Below, piece by piece: positions 22,529 through 32,821 of a stretch of 64,000 nt of DNA. The notes beneath the pieces are model-generated. The model was not told the origin of the DNA. It ran no database searches and saw only the letters and a program-made list of their open reading frames with translations. This DNA is from Hyalella azteca (taxonomy: Eukaryota; Arthropoda; Malacostraca; Amphipoda; Hyalellidae): contig NW_025939426.1 of assembly GCF_000764305.2 (NCBI RefSeq), positions 65,957 to 129,956 on the forward strand, in the 5' to 3' direction. The position numbers were made by a program, and so were the translations under genes. How positions within the stretch are numbered: the first letter of the stretch is position 1; every line of letters starts with the position of its first letter.

Positions 22529-23581
22529 CCACACTACCGAGTACTACACTACTACTCAGTGAATTACTGTGAATAGTGACGCTACTTAGCCAGTTAAGTT
22601 AAGACGTAACTAATAGAGCATATTTCAGTAGGTATTTGATTTTGAGCCATAGCCTAAGACTAAGAGTGCTTACTGGCTACTGCTTGTGCTTGATGGATAG
22701 GTAATGGATTAAGATCAGTCTGATCAGCTTATCAGGATATAACTAGATCTAGCTATTGAGAATAGCTACCAGTAACGAAATTTTTATAAATAAAATTGAT
22801 ATGATATTGGATTTGAAAAATTATATGACACACGAAAAATCCGTTTTAATAACATCACTCATCGTCATCGTCATCAGTCATTGCTGCACTCCAGTCTCCA
22901 GTGACTGCACTGTCTGGTGCAATCTGCATTGTGACTGCACACAATAAGTTTCGATGTTTAAAAAACAAATTTGGCATTAGATTTGATATTAGAGCTGCAA
23001 AGACAGAACATTCCACATTTATGATAAATAATTTTTTATCCGAATTAATCATTAAAAATTTTACAGCAATGTGAACACAAAACCAAACAAATATCAGCGG
23101 TAGAAACACGACAATATTTCTGACTCAGATTTTGAATTGAGCGGAGTGACGAACATCGTAAACAATCTAAGTGAACGCGCATTATGATTGGTCAAGTCCA
23201 AACCTCGACATCGAGAAAGAAAACTTTAAATTCAGGAGAAACCACGGTAAATATTAGACAGATCTGTTGATTAATTATCAGATAGCAATTGTGATATGCT
23301 TGAAATTAATGTATAGATCAGAGGGCTTTCGTAAGACTTAAATTTGGAAGACTTACTATATGCCTTTTGATTTATTACTAATTTAATAATATTATTAATC
23401 TAGTCAGCTGACTACAAACCTAAATTTTTTTTTTGGCGAGTTATCTCGATTTAAATGTGATTCTATGCATTTCTACACAATTTGTAGTATTAATTTTTCG
23501 AATAAATTTCACAACAAATTTATTGACATCTCGCTGTTCTGTACGTCTAGTGGTTTAACTCAATTTGATTTAGGTCTAACT
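22529..23581. other. Intergenic, no gene seen
   Basis: AT-rich DNA between two SINE copies. Short open frames only. A CATCGTCATCGTCATCAG run lies near 22859. Confidence 0.45.
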
Positions 23582-23823
23582 GGGCAGGGTGGCCCAGTGG
23601 TTAAAGTTCAGAGTACCAAGATTGGAGCAGAGAGGCGCCGGTTCGATCCCACAGCTCTGTGCGCCAGTTTCTGGTCAGAATCGGCAAGGAAACCGGGCGG
23701 TTAAGCACAGCAGAATTGCAGCAGTGCGTTGCGAGTTCGAGACCGCAAAATGTTGTGAATGTTCTGTGATGTTAAGAATCGGCGACAGGCCTACGGCCTA
23801 AGAAACGCTGAAACCGCTATTAA
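23582..23823 (+). mobile_element. Dimeric tRNA-derived SINE (best preserved copy)
   Basis: First head starts GGGCAGGGTGGCCCAGTGG, with Pol III box A TGGCCCAGTGG (23590-23600) and box B GGTTCGATCCC (23640-23650). A second tRNA-like block follows: ACCGGGCGGTTAAGCA (about 23692-23707), resembling the box A of Ser/Leu tRNAs, and box B-like AGTTCGAGACC (23734-23744). The 3' body has GGCCTACGGCCTAAGAAACG and ends AAACCGCTATTA. The frame that is open through it is not a gene. Confidence 0.85.
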
Positions 23824-24320
23824 ATGAAGACGAACAGTGTATTATATTATTCTTTACAATACTATTCGTTTGTCGTTTGCCTTTGTGTAATTTGATCGAT
23901 TGAGCTATTCAGAGTTGGCTAGCTTGTATATGATAAAAGATAATCCATGACTAATATACATTAGACACTTCTCAGACAAAAACGCGGCCTGTCTCATGGC
24001 TGGTCTCATGCACGGTCGTGCCTCAAGAAATTCATCGTACATGGATATGTGGTGTTGCGCAATCGGCAGTTTTTTCGCTTGCACATGTAAATTACTCTTT
24101 GCTTTCATGCGGTGCCCACGGCCCACGCCTTCTGTTTGGTGAGGGTGAGACAATACGGCGCTCACATCTCACTGATGTGCACGCATCATCCGTCCTACGG
24201 GCGAGAGGGTACATATCCGGAGTACGTGATGTGTATGGGAGATGAAACTTCTCTGGCTTTTACTTTAACATGGTTTATATGTTCTTGCTTACGCACTGAA
24301 AATCGAATTGGCACGTCTTG

Positions 24321-24555
24321 AATAGCGGTGACACCATAGAACGTTAGGCCTGTCGCCGATTGTGAAGGGCGAATTTTTTCACAGCTTGATGCAGGTTTCG
24401 AACACGCAACTCGCTGCTCCAATTTCGACTGTGCTTAACCGCTTGGCCACCCCGCTGATTTTGATTAAAACAGTCACAGGAAGCTAGGATCAAACTCACA
24501 ACTCACTGCCACAATTTCGGTACTCTAAACTTTTCCCACTGGGCCATTCTGCCCA
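24321..24555 (-). mobile_element. Diverged SINE copy
   Basis: Starts (plus strand) AATAGCGGTG, then TTAGGCCTGTCGCCGATT, TGCTTAACCGCTTGGCCACC (second head box A in reverse), GGATCAAACTCACAACTC (first head box B in reverse) and ends in ACTGGGCCATTCTGCCCA. Same block order as the other copies, more substitutions. Confidence 0.78.
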
Positions 24556-25676
24556 TGCATGACGCGGAAAACCTAACGCAGTTATGTGACTGATTTTACA
24601 CAGGCTTACTTCATTAACCGATCGGTTGATTCGCGGTCTTAACTATTTTCTGGCAGTTTTCACATCGTTGTTTGACGCGTTGATAGGGTTGAATATAGAT
24701 GCGTCTAATTGATTCAACAGTCATTATCAAACATCAACCTGGTCTTCAAATGCACTAAATTTTTAGATGAATTCGTTCAACAACACGTCCATGTAGGCCC
24801 AAATTTGGAAATTACTTTTAATACTTATTATATTTCGACATTAGCACATTCACAATGGATCTAAGAATAAACGAACATCTCCCAAATAACTTGGCACGCA
24901 TAAAAATTATAAAATAGTTTAACAATGACATAACCATTAGAGGTACAACACCGCGGGATTGTAAGTAATGCGACTCGGTGAAGATTTCAGCAACTAGCGA
25001 TTCAGTAATTTTACTCACACGAAAGAGTGAGAAGAGTCAGAATGAGTAATTAGGGATCTCGTGAAGTCGTTGAAACACCCCGACTGCTTCCTTCCAATAT
25101 TGTTTCAGGTATTTAGGAGAAGCAAAGCAACAGGTCGAATTATTAAAGGAATTAATATATAAATTCCACTATCTTGCTTATTCAGTATAATATTTCAGTC
25201 ACCATTTCAATCGACTACTGAGCGGCTGCTTTTTTAAAAGTAATGTAGAAGGAAGGGACTATCATCGCGATCAAATCAAATACTTGTTTTTAAAAGAAAC
25301 TATTTTTTAAAAGAAACTAAGAGATTTTTTTAAAAGAAACTATAACCTGTTTTGAAATGATAATTTTAACCAAAGAATACTCGAGCTCAAATATCGTATA
25401 TTCAGCTTCGCATGAAAATAACACGTGCGTTTATACCTTAGGATATGTTGAGAAAGAGATAATCTGTAATGATTTAATGGTCGTGGAAACTTATGGGTTT
25501 CATTAAAAGAACAACGGAAGACAGTGCAGCGGTCGTTCATAATTATCCATGAGCAATTAGCCGTTAATCTCAAGTTCAATGGCGAATTGTCTCGGCACGA
25601 AGGGTCTTCCTGCGCAGGGTAGCGTGGCATGCGCGTCATACTTCTTCCGGCATAGTCAGCTGCCAGGCTTGAAATG
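24556..25676. other. Intergenic, no gene seen
   Basis: AT-rich sequence without a supported gene. A small cluster of TTTTTAAAAGAAACTA repeats is at about 25285-25345. Confidence 0.45.
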
Positions 25677-25808
25677 AATATCATCATCATTATCAATATT
25701 AGTATAAGCATCATTATCATAATTATCATCATAATCATCATTATCATCTCTACCATCATTAGCATCATTATAATCTTTATCATCATTAGCATCGTTATCA
25801 TCATCATT
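25677..25808. repeat. Imperfect ATC trinucleotide microsatellite
   Basis: An ATCATC/ATTATC-type run with interruptions (TACCATCATTAGCATCATTA). On the minus strand it reads as a Met/Ile-rich frame that has no meaning as protein. Confidence 0.85.
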
Positions 25809-26165
25809 GGCAGAAGACTGGCAGACATTACTGTCCGCTGCTGAAGACTGGCAGACATTACTGTTCGCTGCTGAAGACTGGCAGACATTACTGTTCGCTG
25901 CTGAAGACTGGCAGACATTACCCTAACAAAATTTAGAGTCGCCCCAGCTTCTGGTAATCCAAATCAGAAGCTGCCGCGTCTGTAAATTTTCACTGGGTAC
26001 TGTTCGTTGATAAAGACTGGCAGACATTACTGTTCGCTGCTGAAGACAGGCAGACATTACTGTTCGCTGCTGAAGACTGGCAGACCTTACTGTTCGCTGC
26101 TGAAGACTGGCAGACATTACTGTTCGTTGATGAAGACTGGCAGACATTACTGTACGCTGATGATA
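25805..26165. repeat. 30-bp minisatellite split by a hairpin element
   Basis: Units of GAAGACTGGCAGACATTACT plus GTTCGCTGCT. Four units lie left of the inserted element at 25923-25993 and about five right of it. In one minus frame the unit reads MSASLQQRTV. No coding support. Confidence 0.9.
25923..25993 (+). mobile_element. Small palindromic element (copy 1 of 2)
   Basis: About 70 bp. Inner perfect stem CAGCTTCTG / CAGAAGCTG with an 11-nt loop; outer arms AAAATTTA / TAAATTTT. A near-identical copy in the opposite orientation is at 56097-56165, which shows it is a dispersed unit and not part of the minisatellite. Confidence 0.7.
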
Positions 26166-26736
26166 TTTAAATTGGCTTGACAGAGAATATTTGCCTGCAA
26201 TAATTCCCTGCGAAATTTTTTTATATGTACGTACTTATTTCTTATTATTTTAGAGTCTCTGAATACACGTACTCAGTTCAGTTCAATACAGGGATGTATA
26301 CGTACTGAAAACTATGGGTCAAGTTGATCTACTTACCCCGTTGCAGAAAAGAGTTGGGCGACCGAAATGCTTTACACAGCATGGAATGCTATTAATTTGC
26401 AGGCTAGTTTCTAAATATTATGGAATTAACGAACGTAGTTCCATCCTTTCCTTGTTTTTTTTTTTTTGATGGCCGGTACGTTTCCAAATGCATGTCCAGC
26501 TGTTGTATTGATTTTTAATAAGATAATAATTGTTCACTTGCAAGTTGATTTCCATTACTCATCACAAGACATCATACAAAGGGAGCCAAGACGGGACCTC
26601 GATCTTTCAAGACTGATCGGAAAGACTGAGAGGAACAATACATATTTTATTATTTTATTATTGTTCGGTTGAAGGCTTGTGGTTACAATGGCACCCACCA
26701 GCCTGATCTCTGTCAGAAGGAACAATATTTGCCTCG

Positions 26737-26870
26737 TGTGTTCGAGTGGTTCACATCAACAAGATGGAGCAGCGAGTTCCGGGTTCGAAACCCGCTACTC
26801 GTAGTGAATTCTTATTTTTTTTCAAATCGGCAATACGACCGCGTGGTTAATAATCGGCCAAAATGGCGTA
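26737..26870 (+). mobile_element. Fragmentary, degraded SINE copy
   Basis: GTGGTTCACATCAACAAGAT then GGGTTCGAAACCCGC (box B) and AATCGGCAATACGACCGCGT followed by GGTTAA (second head) line up in order with 23596-23704. The 3' body is not recognisable. Confidence 0.55.
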
Positions 26871-29800
26871 ATCAAAGCAGACATCAGGTTGCTGGAATTA
26901 CTTGCTTACTGTTAAGCATGGAAATGAAATTACTTTAAATCCCTATAACTTTTATTCATGCGTACGTCATGTCATTCATGTCACTATTTCAATAATTAGT
27001 TTATGTAATGCTTTTTTAATGAGTGACCTGAAACTCTCTGTCATTTTGAACTGGAACTTCACAAAACTGAGGTGTGACGATGAACATTATTAACGAGCAA
27101 ATAATTACCTTCGTTTACGTAATAGATTAAATAGATTTAAAATGTTTAAAATATATATGCAGGTAACACATGCTTTTAAGTTATGTTTGCCCATCACGCC
27201 TTATTCTTCATTATTAGCGAACGAAAGCATGTGAGTAATATTGCACGGATGATAAGAGACAGCGAATTCTCGTTGTTATAACAACGTTCGTCGTTAATGC
27301 GACTCCTCAGGTAAATTTTACGTTATTTAAGAATTTCAGCGCATGAGCCAAGTTTACAGGCATGCAATACATAAGTTTTTAGTAGGGTGAATTGTATATG
27401 GATGGAATCCTCTTCTTAATTCACTCGGAGAATGCTCTTTTAGCAGAAATTCGTTCAGTATCAACGGGTGAAAATTTAATTCGGCATAAATTTAATAGTT
27501 ATTTATGATGTAGGTTTCAACATCTCTCGGGTGTTAGCTTTGTAGTAACTTGAATACATATCATGGTTGAAAGAAAGCGTAAATTCTAACCTTCTAATAT
27601 TTGTAACGAAAATAAAATTTTTCTGAAATAAGTTTGACTTCTCGAACATTTTGCTACGTCTTGGATTTAAAAAAAACTAATTTCTAAAATTCCAAAGATC
27701 AATGTAACCAATTAATAATGAATGAAGCATTTATAACCATTATCGGAAGCACAAGAAGTATAACAAAGAAACGGCGAACAATTACTATTTAATCAATTAT
27801 TTCTTCGTCTAAATTTTCCCTCCAAAGTCTTTCGTCTCTGAGTCAATAATTCCGAATGTAATACTACCTCGCATGGAACATCTTTGTTAGCAGCAATGAT
27901 GGAGCTTCATTGCATCCTGTCACCCGAGGCCTTGCCCAGCTCCTGTAATGACGAAGTATGAAGCAAGGCTGAGATGAGCAGCTCGCAATTGCATGTGATG
28001 TTCCCACTCGCTTTCAAGGGTGGAGTCTGGCTGGCCTTTGCTGCAGGGTTGCCAGATGGTGGCATGAGAAAAAGGCCAAATCAGCTAGAGAAAACGGCCA
28101 AGTCCGCTCACAAATACAGGCCAGAACCGGTCATTTTACGTTTTTAATACATATTAGTACATTTGTTGTTTGAGGTGCAACAATTTAGTTTTTGGTTTTA
28201 TATGCGTTAAGCAAATGAAGGTCATCAACTTATCATAGGCTTTTGTTGAATTGACGAATTTGGCAGGAAAAAAGCACACCTAAAAACCCTGGCAATGGCT
28301 GGCATTTCCTTCGCTGGGGCAGCGTTGCCATGCAACAGAAAGGGAAACCCGCGAAGGTGCCGAGTTCCGACGCACGACAAAGAACTAATTCTATTATATT
28401 CTCGACATTGAATATGTCTTTTAATAACTAATAATTCAAGTTTTCCGAATTGCATTGCAGATGTTAATTCAATTCAAGGAAATTTCGTGCAATAAGTAAA
28501 TTCTCTGAGCGATTTCAAATATTGAGCGTCATTCAATCTAGGAAAATCTTTCAATCTTAACACGAAAAATTACTCAAGTTGGGACCGGTTTCGAACAAAG
28601 GAGATCTGCTCGTGCCGGCATCAAGATTGTTGAGGAATTGTTTTTAATTCTCATCCACAATATGTATACTATATATAGCATATGGTTCAAGTAGATGACT
28701 CAGCATATGGTGAGACAATGAAACTGAAGACATACGGGAGCTGTTTTAAGCCTCGTCAAGACAGGGAAGAGTGACTTGGCTTGGAAGAATGCACCTCTCT
28801 ATATATATACGCACTGCATTTGAATTACCTGGAATTGCTTTGTGGTGCTCTGAACAAATGAATGTTTGGTTGTAATCATGTCTTATGACATTAAACCATA
28901 CGGAAATGAAGAAGCTGGTTAGCTTAAAAAAATATTCGCTGTAAGACGAAATACTTTAGGATTATTTTCAAAATTTTCTCGGTAAATAGTTTGCATATGT
29001 CGAGTCTTTACCACCTTTTTTTTCTTTCCATGATAGGAGAGAATGTTAATATTTTCCCATTAATCAAGAAAAAAAATTGCAATTAATTAAGACAACAACC
29101 TCTCATGTGGGTTCATTAATTCCAGTTTTGATCTTTTTTATCAAAGTACTCTTAAATAAACCTTAAATAAAAATTGCTTCTATTTATTACATCAAAATAA
29201 TAACCGGCTTACATAATTCATATTCAGTCAAGCTGAAAAATTTCTTTGGAATAAAATATTCCTCATTGACCGTACTTTATTTAGATCGCGATGCATAAAT
29301 AATGTCTAAATTTCCTCCTGTCAAAGCCTGCAGCAAATCAAGGCATGAACCGTCCCCTGATATAATCATGTGATAATTTCAGATCATCAGAGCTGTCAGC
29401 AGATGTTGCTGTTCGTTTGGCGCCGGATGCAAGGCCGGAAGATACAGTCTCGTGTCTCTGTTACTCTCGTATTTATGAAGCTCTTGTTCTCTACTGCGGA
29501 CCTTGACATTAAATTCTACTTCGATAAAGCATTTTTGATTCTGCTATCATGGCCAAGATGAAAAATTCAATAGATATGACAAGCGTCAGGAAAATTTTGT
29601 GAAAATCCCCCAAAATTTTGATTGATACCAATCATATCACACCTAATGCAGAGGAATGTCGGTTTTCTGCTGGATTATCAGCAGATATTGTTATGATGAG
29701 TTTTTCCTTGTACCTTGTGAAGTGGTGTGTAAAATGTTTTACATAAGAAAACTGTTTACATCATATCCATATTACATCATAATTAATTCATATCAAGAAG

Positions 29801-32389
29801 AGTCAAATATTCGAACGATAAACCGGGTGGAATTCTAATTTGTGTGCAAATTCTCTTTCTGATAATTTTCAAGAAACTACTTTATTTTTCTTTCATAAAC
29901 AAATGAAATACGCGTTCAGTAAGATTATCGATAAGAATCTTGTCAATATTATGTCAATAAAAAATGTACCTGAATATATTTGGCATTGATATGCAAACGA
30001 ATTACAACCCGCAACCCGATGTGTTCAATAACCTTGAATTGCAAAGCAGCCTGAGCACTCGTGGCGGATGTACCAAACAACTCAATTTAGTAAAAAATGT
30101 CTCTAGTGCTATTTTCATATTTATTCAGCATATACTGAAGGATGCTTCATTCGAGTGACATTGACGGACTTATTTACAATAGGTTTTTGGCTATCTACAG
30201 ACACTGCCGTTATCGAGAAACTGATAGATGAAATAAATATTAAAAAATTAATATAAATGATAATGATATAATTAATTAATTAATATTAATGATATCGTTG
30301 ATTGGTTTATTTCATTCTAAGCCAAATTTAATCAAATTTATTAATCACATTCAATTACTATAGATCCTGAAACAATTGGGATCCTCGAATTTCGAGTCCA
30401 AAGGCTTGGGGCATTTTTATTGGTAAGATTTAGGCTCGATTTTTAGTTATACATCGTAATTACACCAACTACCTGCCTTTCAAATCCGCTTAGAGATGAA
30501 ATACAAATGTACCATGAATAATAATTAAATTAGTACATAGGATCTTACTACGGTTCATAAACCTGCTTCTTGATTTATTTCGAAAATATGGGAGACAAAT
30601 AAAAAGGCAGAGTTGTCACAAAAGCTATATTTCGGTATTTACAAACACGTCAAGGCATATGATATATAAAGCTCTATTTATAGTCCAAAATGCTGTGAAC
30701 TCAGTAGCTACAGCGTACGAGGCATTTCGAAAATATATCTGCTGACGTTAAAAATCATAAATAAGATTTAGTTATGTTGCAAAGTTCAGTCAAGGACGTT
30801 TGTATTTTGTTCAACGATGGTCGGAAGAAAACGATTTTTAAACATTCTAAATGATGTTTTGTTTATTCGGTGGGTTTTCACGGGAACTCTTTAATATCTC
30901 AGCTATCGGCATTTTAGCACCAATCGAATTATCAAAGAAATGTTGTAGCACGGATAGGCCCGGGTACTAATTTATGCCGCGTTTTAATTCGAAAAATCTT
31001 TTATTGAACCGAATACGTTTCGTATTTGAACATGGTGCTGGAAATCCCTCTAAGAAAAGTAATCTAAAGAAGTAATGATGAGTTTAAATTATTGCTCACA
31101 ATATTTTAGAAAGTTTTAATGAAAATAAATGTTACCCTCCTCTTGAGGCGTACGTGTTCTACTCGTGTTATTAAGACAATCGACAAGCAACGAACGTAAA
31201 AGTTCCTCAGAAGCTCTTTCTCTTTGCTTATAGTGATAAAATAGACATAGAAAGCCGCAATAGGAATGACGTTCGAGTGAAAATATCCCTGTAAATATAT
31301 CACAAAAATGCAGTAGATATGGATATATATTGATCAATGCAAGCTTCCAGTCAATTGAAAGTAATCGAATCAGATTAGTTCAAAAATCTCAATATAAAAT
31401 GGGTGGTCGCAATATACGAAAAAATTAAAATTTGGTATTAAAAATCCACGATTTTTTGTCACAATATAAAATCTGAGGTCGAAATATACAAAAAAATGAA
31501 AATTTGGTTATAAAAAGCATTTTTTGTGTAGCCGTTGCATGCGTGACGCATCGAAATGAAGAGCGTCTCTCCCCACGCCTGTTATGCCGCAGCGTAATCG
31601 GTCGGGACTCGGGCATCGAAACTGAACTTAATTTACAGTCTGCCTTATTATGAAGCTGAAGGCCGCCACATCCTGTTCTTTATGTGACTTTCAAATGAAA
31701 TTAATTTTTTGCATTGGGGGATAGAATTACAGAGATTGTTGCTGACGATTGAAGTCACCTGTGCGATCTCTGGCTGAGTGAGATTCATGAACATGAATAT
31801 ATACCTATTAATTGAACTTTTTTAAGTGTGCAACGTGAACTTTTATTTTTTTCGCCAGTTAACATTTTTCATGCAGTGTGACTGACCGGTCTAAAGTTTT
31901 GATCGGCAGTCAGCACGCACCCCAATTCAATTCCATATAAAATACAAACTTATTGGTCAGATACTCTCCAAAAGTTAATGCACTCCCTATATATTTGATG
32001 CCAGAAACTATAATGCATAATTTTTATGCATGAAATAAAATTTGTATGAAGTGTGCGAATTTCCCGTAATTGAATTGAATTGAAATTTAACATTGTTAGG
32101 CTTAGGTGTTTAGGTCATATCCAACGCAAGAGAGTTGCAATTCTTAATCATTAACAATAGATCGGCTTGAGAGGGTGAGTCACGGTGTTCAAATATTATA
32201 ATGGAAATGGATGCACTAGGAACATTATTTAAAATTTTGTAAATGAAGAAATAAATTCACAATCAAAAAGCAATTGCAATAATGGTCACATGTGATTGCG
32301 GCTACTGTAATTCACATGAATTGATTATGAATCCACCACACTTAAAAATATTAGCTAAAGCCTCAACTAGATCTAATTGCTACGCTCGG
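26871..32389. other. Intergenic, no gene seen
   Basis: Long AT-rich stretch with only short unsupported frames. Contained items: a CAGGGTTGCCAG motif at 28044-28055, resembling some hAT termini, and an imperfect tandem duplication near 31390-31520. A minus-strand AATAAA at 31842-31847 is a candidate poly(A) signal for the chitin-binding gene, which ends at 32390. Confidence 0.4.
31390..31520. repeat. Imperfect 72-bp tandem duplication
   Basis: CAATATAAAAT starts at 31390 and again at 31462, each followed by GGTCG..AATATAC, an A-rich stretch and AAATTTGGT. The second unit has several substitutions and lacks the end of the first. Confidence 0.75.
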
Positions 32390-32821
32390 TTATTCATTCT
32401 CATGCGTATCGTTATTCAAGAGAGCCAGATCGTCGTCAGTATCTCTATCGTAATCGTCTTCATCGACATCGTCTAGAGTTCGCCTCCTCGTGTTATCGAC
32501 ATTCCTGAGTTGGGTTCCGAAAATCCCTCCAGCTTCCGGATTATCTTGGTCCCCGATGAGGCTGTTGAGGTCGTAGCTTGAGACAGCTTCTTCGCATCGC
32601 ACGTTGTACCACCAGTCACACACGAAGAACTGCTGGTGGAACAAAGTTCCGTTAGGACACAAGAAGGATCCAAGGTTCCGCGAGTTGAGGCAAATGTGGA
32701 ACACTTGGCACTGTGTCTCAGGATCTGCGAAGTATCCGCTGTAGCGCTGGTTTTCGCAACGGAAGGACGTCGCAGGAACGGATGCGTACTCAGGATATTC
32801 TCCGTCGAAGGGATTGAATCC
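32390..32821 (-). CDS. Chitin-binding gene coding exon 4: CBM14 domain and stop
   Basis: 143 residues and TAA. GFNPFDGEYPEYASVP leads into the six-Cys domain; the aromatic residues in YFADPE and CDWWYNV are those expected to pack on chitin. The tail, DDVDEDDYDRDTDDD, is strongly acidic. Acceptor TCCTACAG. Confidence 0.93.
   Translation of the reverse strand, partial: GFNPFDGEYPEYASVPATSFRCENQRYSGYFADPETQCQVFHICLNSRNLGSFLCPNGTLFHQQFFVCDWWYNVRCEEAVSSYDLNSLIGDQDNPEAGGIFGTQLRNVDNTRRRTLDDVDEDDYDRDTDDDLALLNNDTHENE

Noticed and set aside
23590..23660. Possible functional tRNA gene
   Set aside because: Pol III boxes are present, but the sequence recurs with the same body and tail elsewhere in the window, so it is a SINE head.
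25340..26147. Minus-strand frames with repeating MSASLQQRTV and Met/Ile-rich stretch
   Set aside because: Translation of the 30-bp minisatellite and of the ATC microsatellite.
28044..28350. hAT-like transposon remnant
   Set aside because: CAGGGTTGCCAG resembles some hAT ends, but no matching inverted right end or 8-bp duplication was found.
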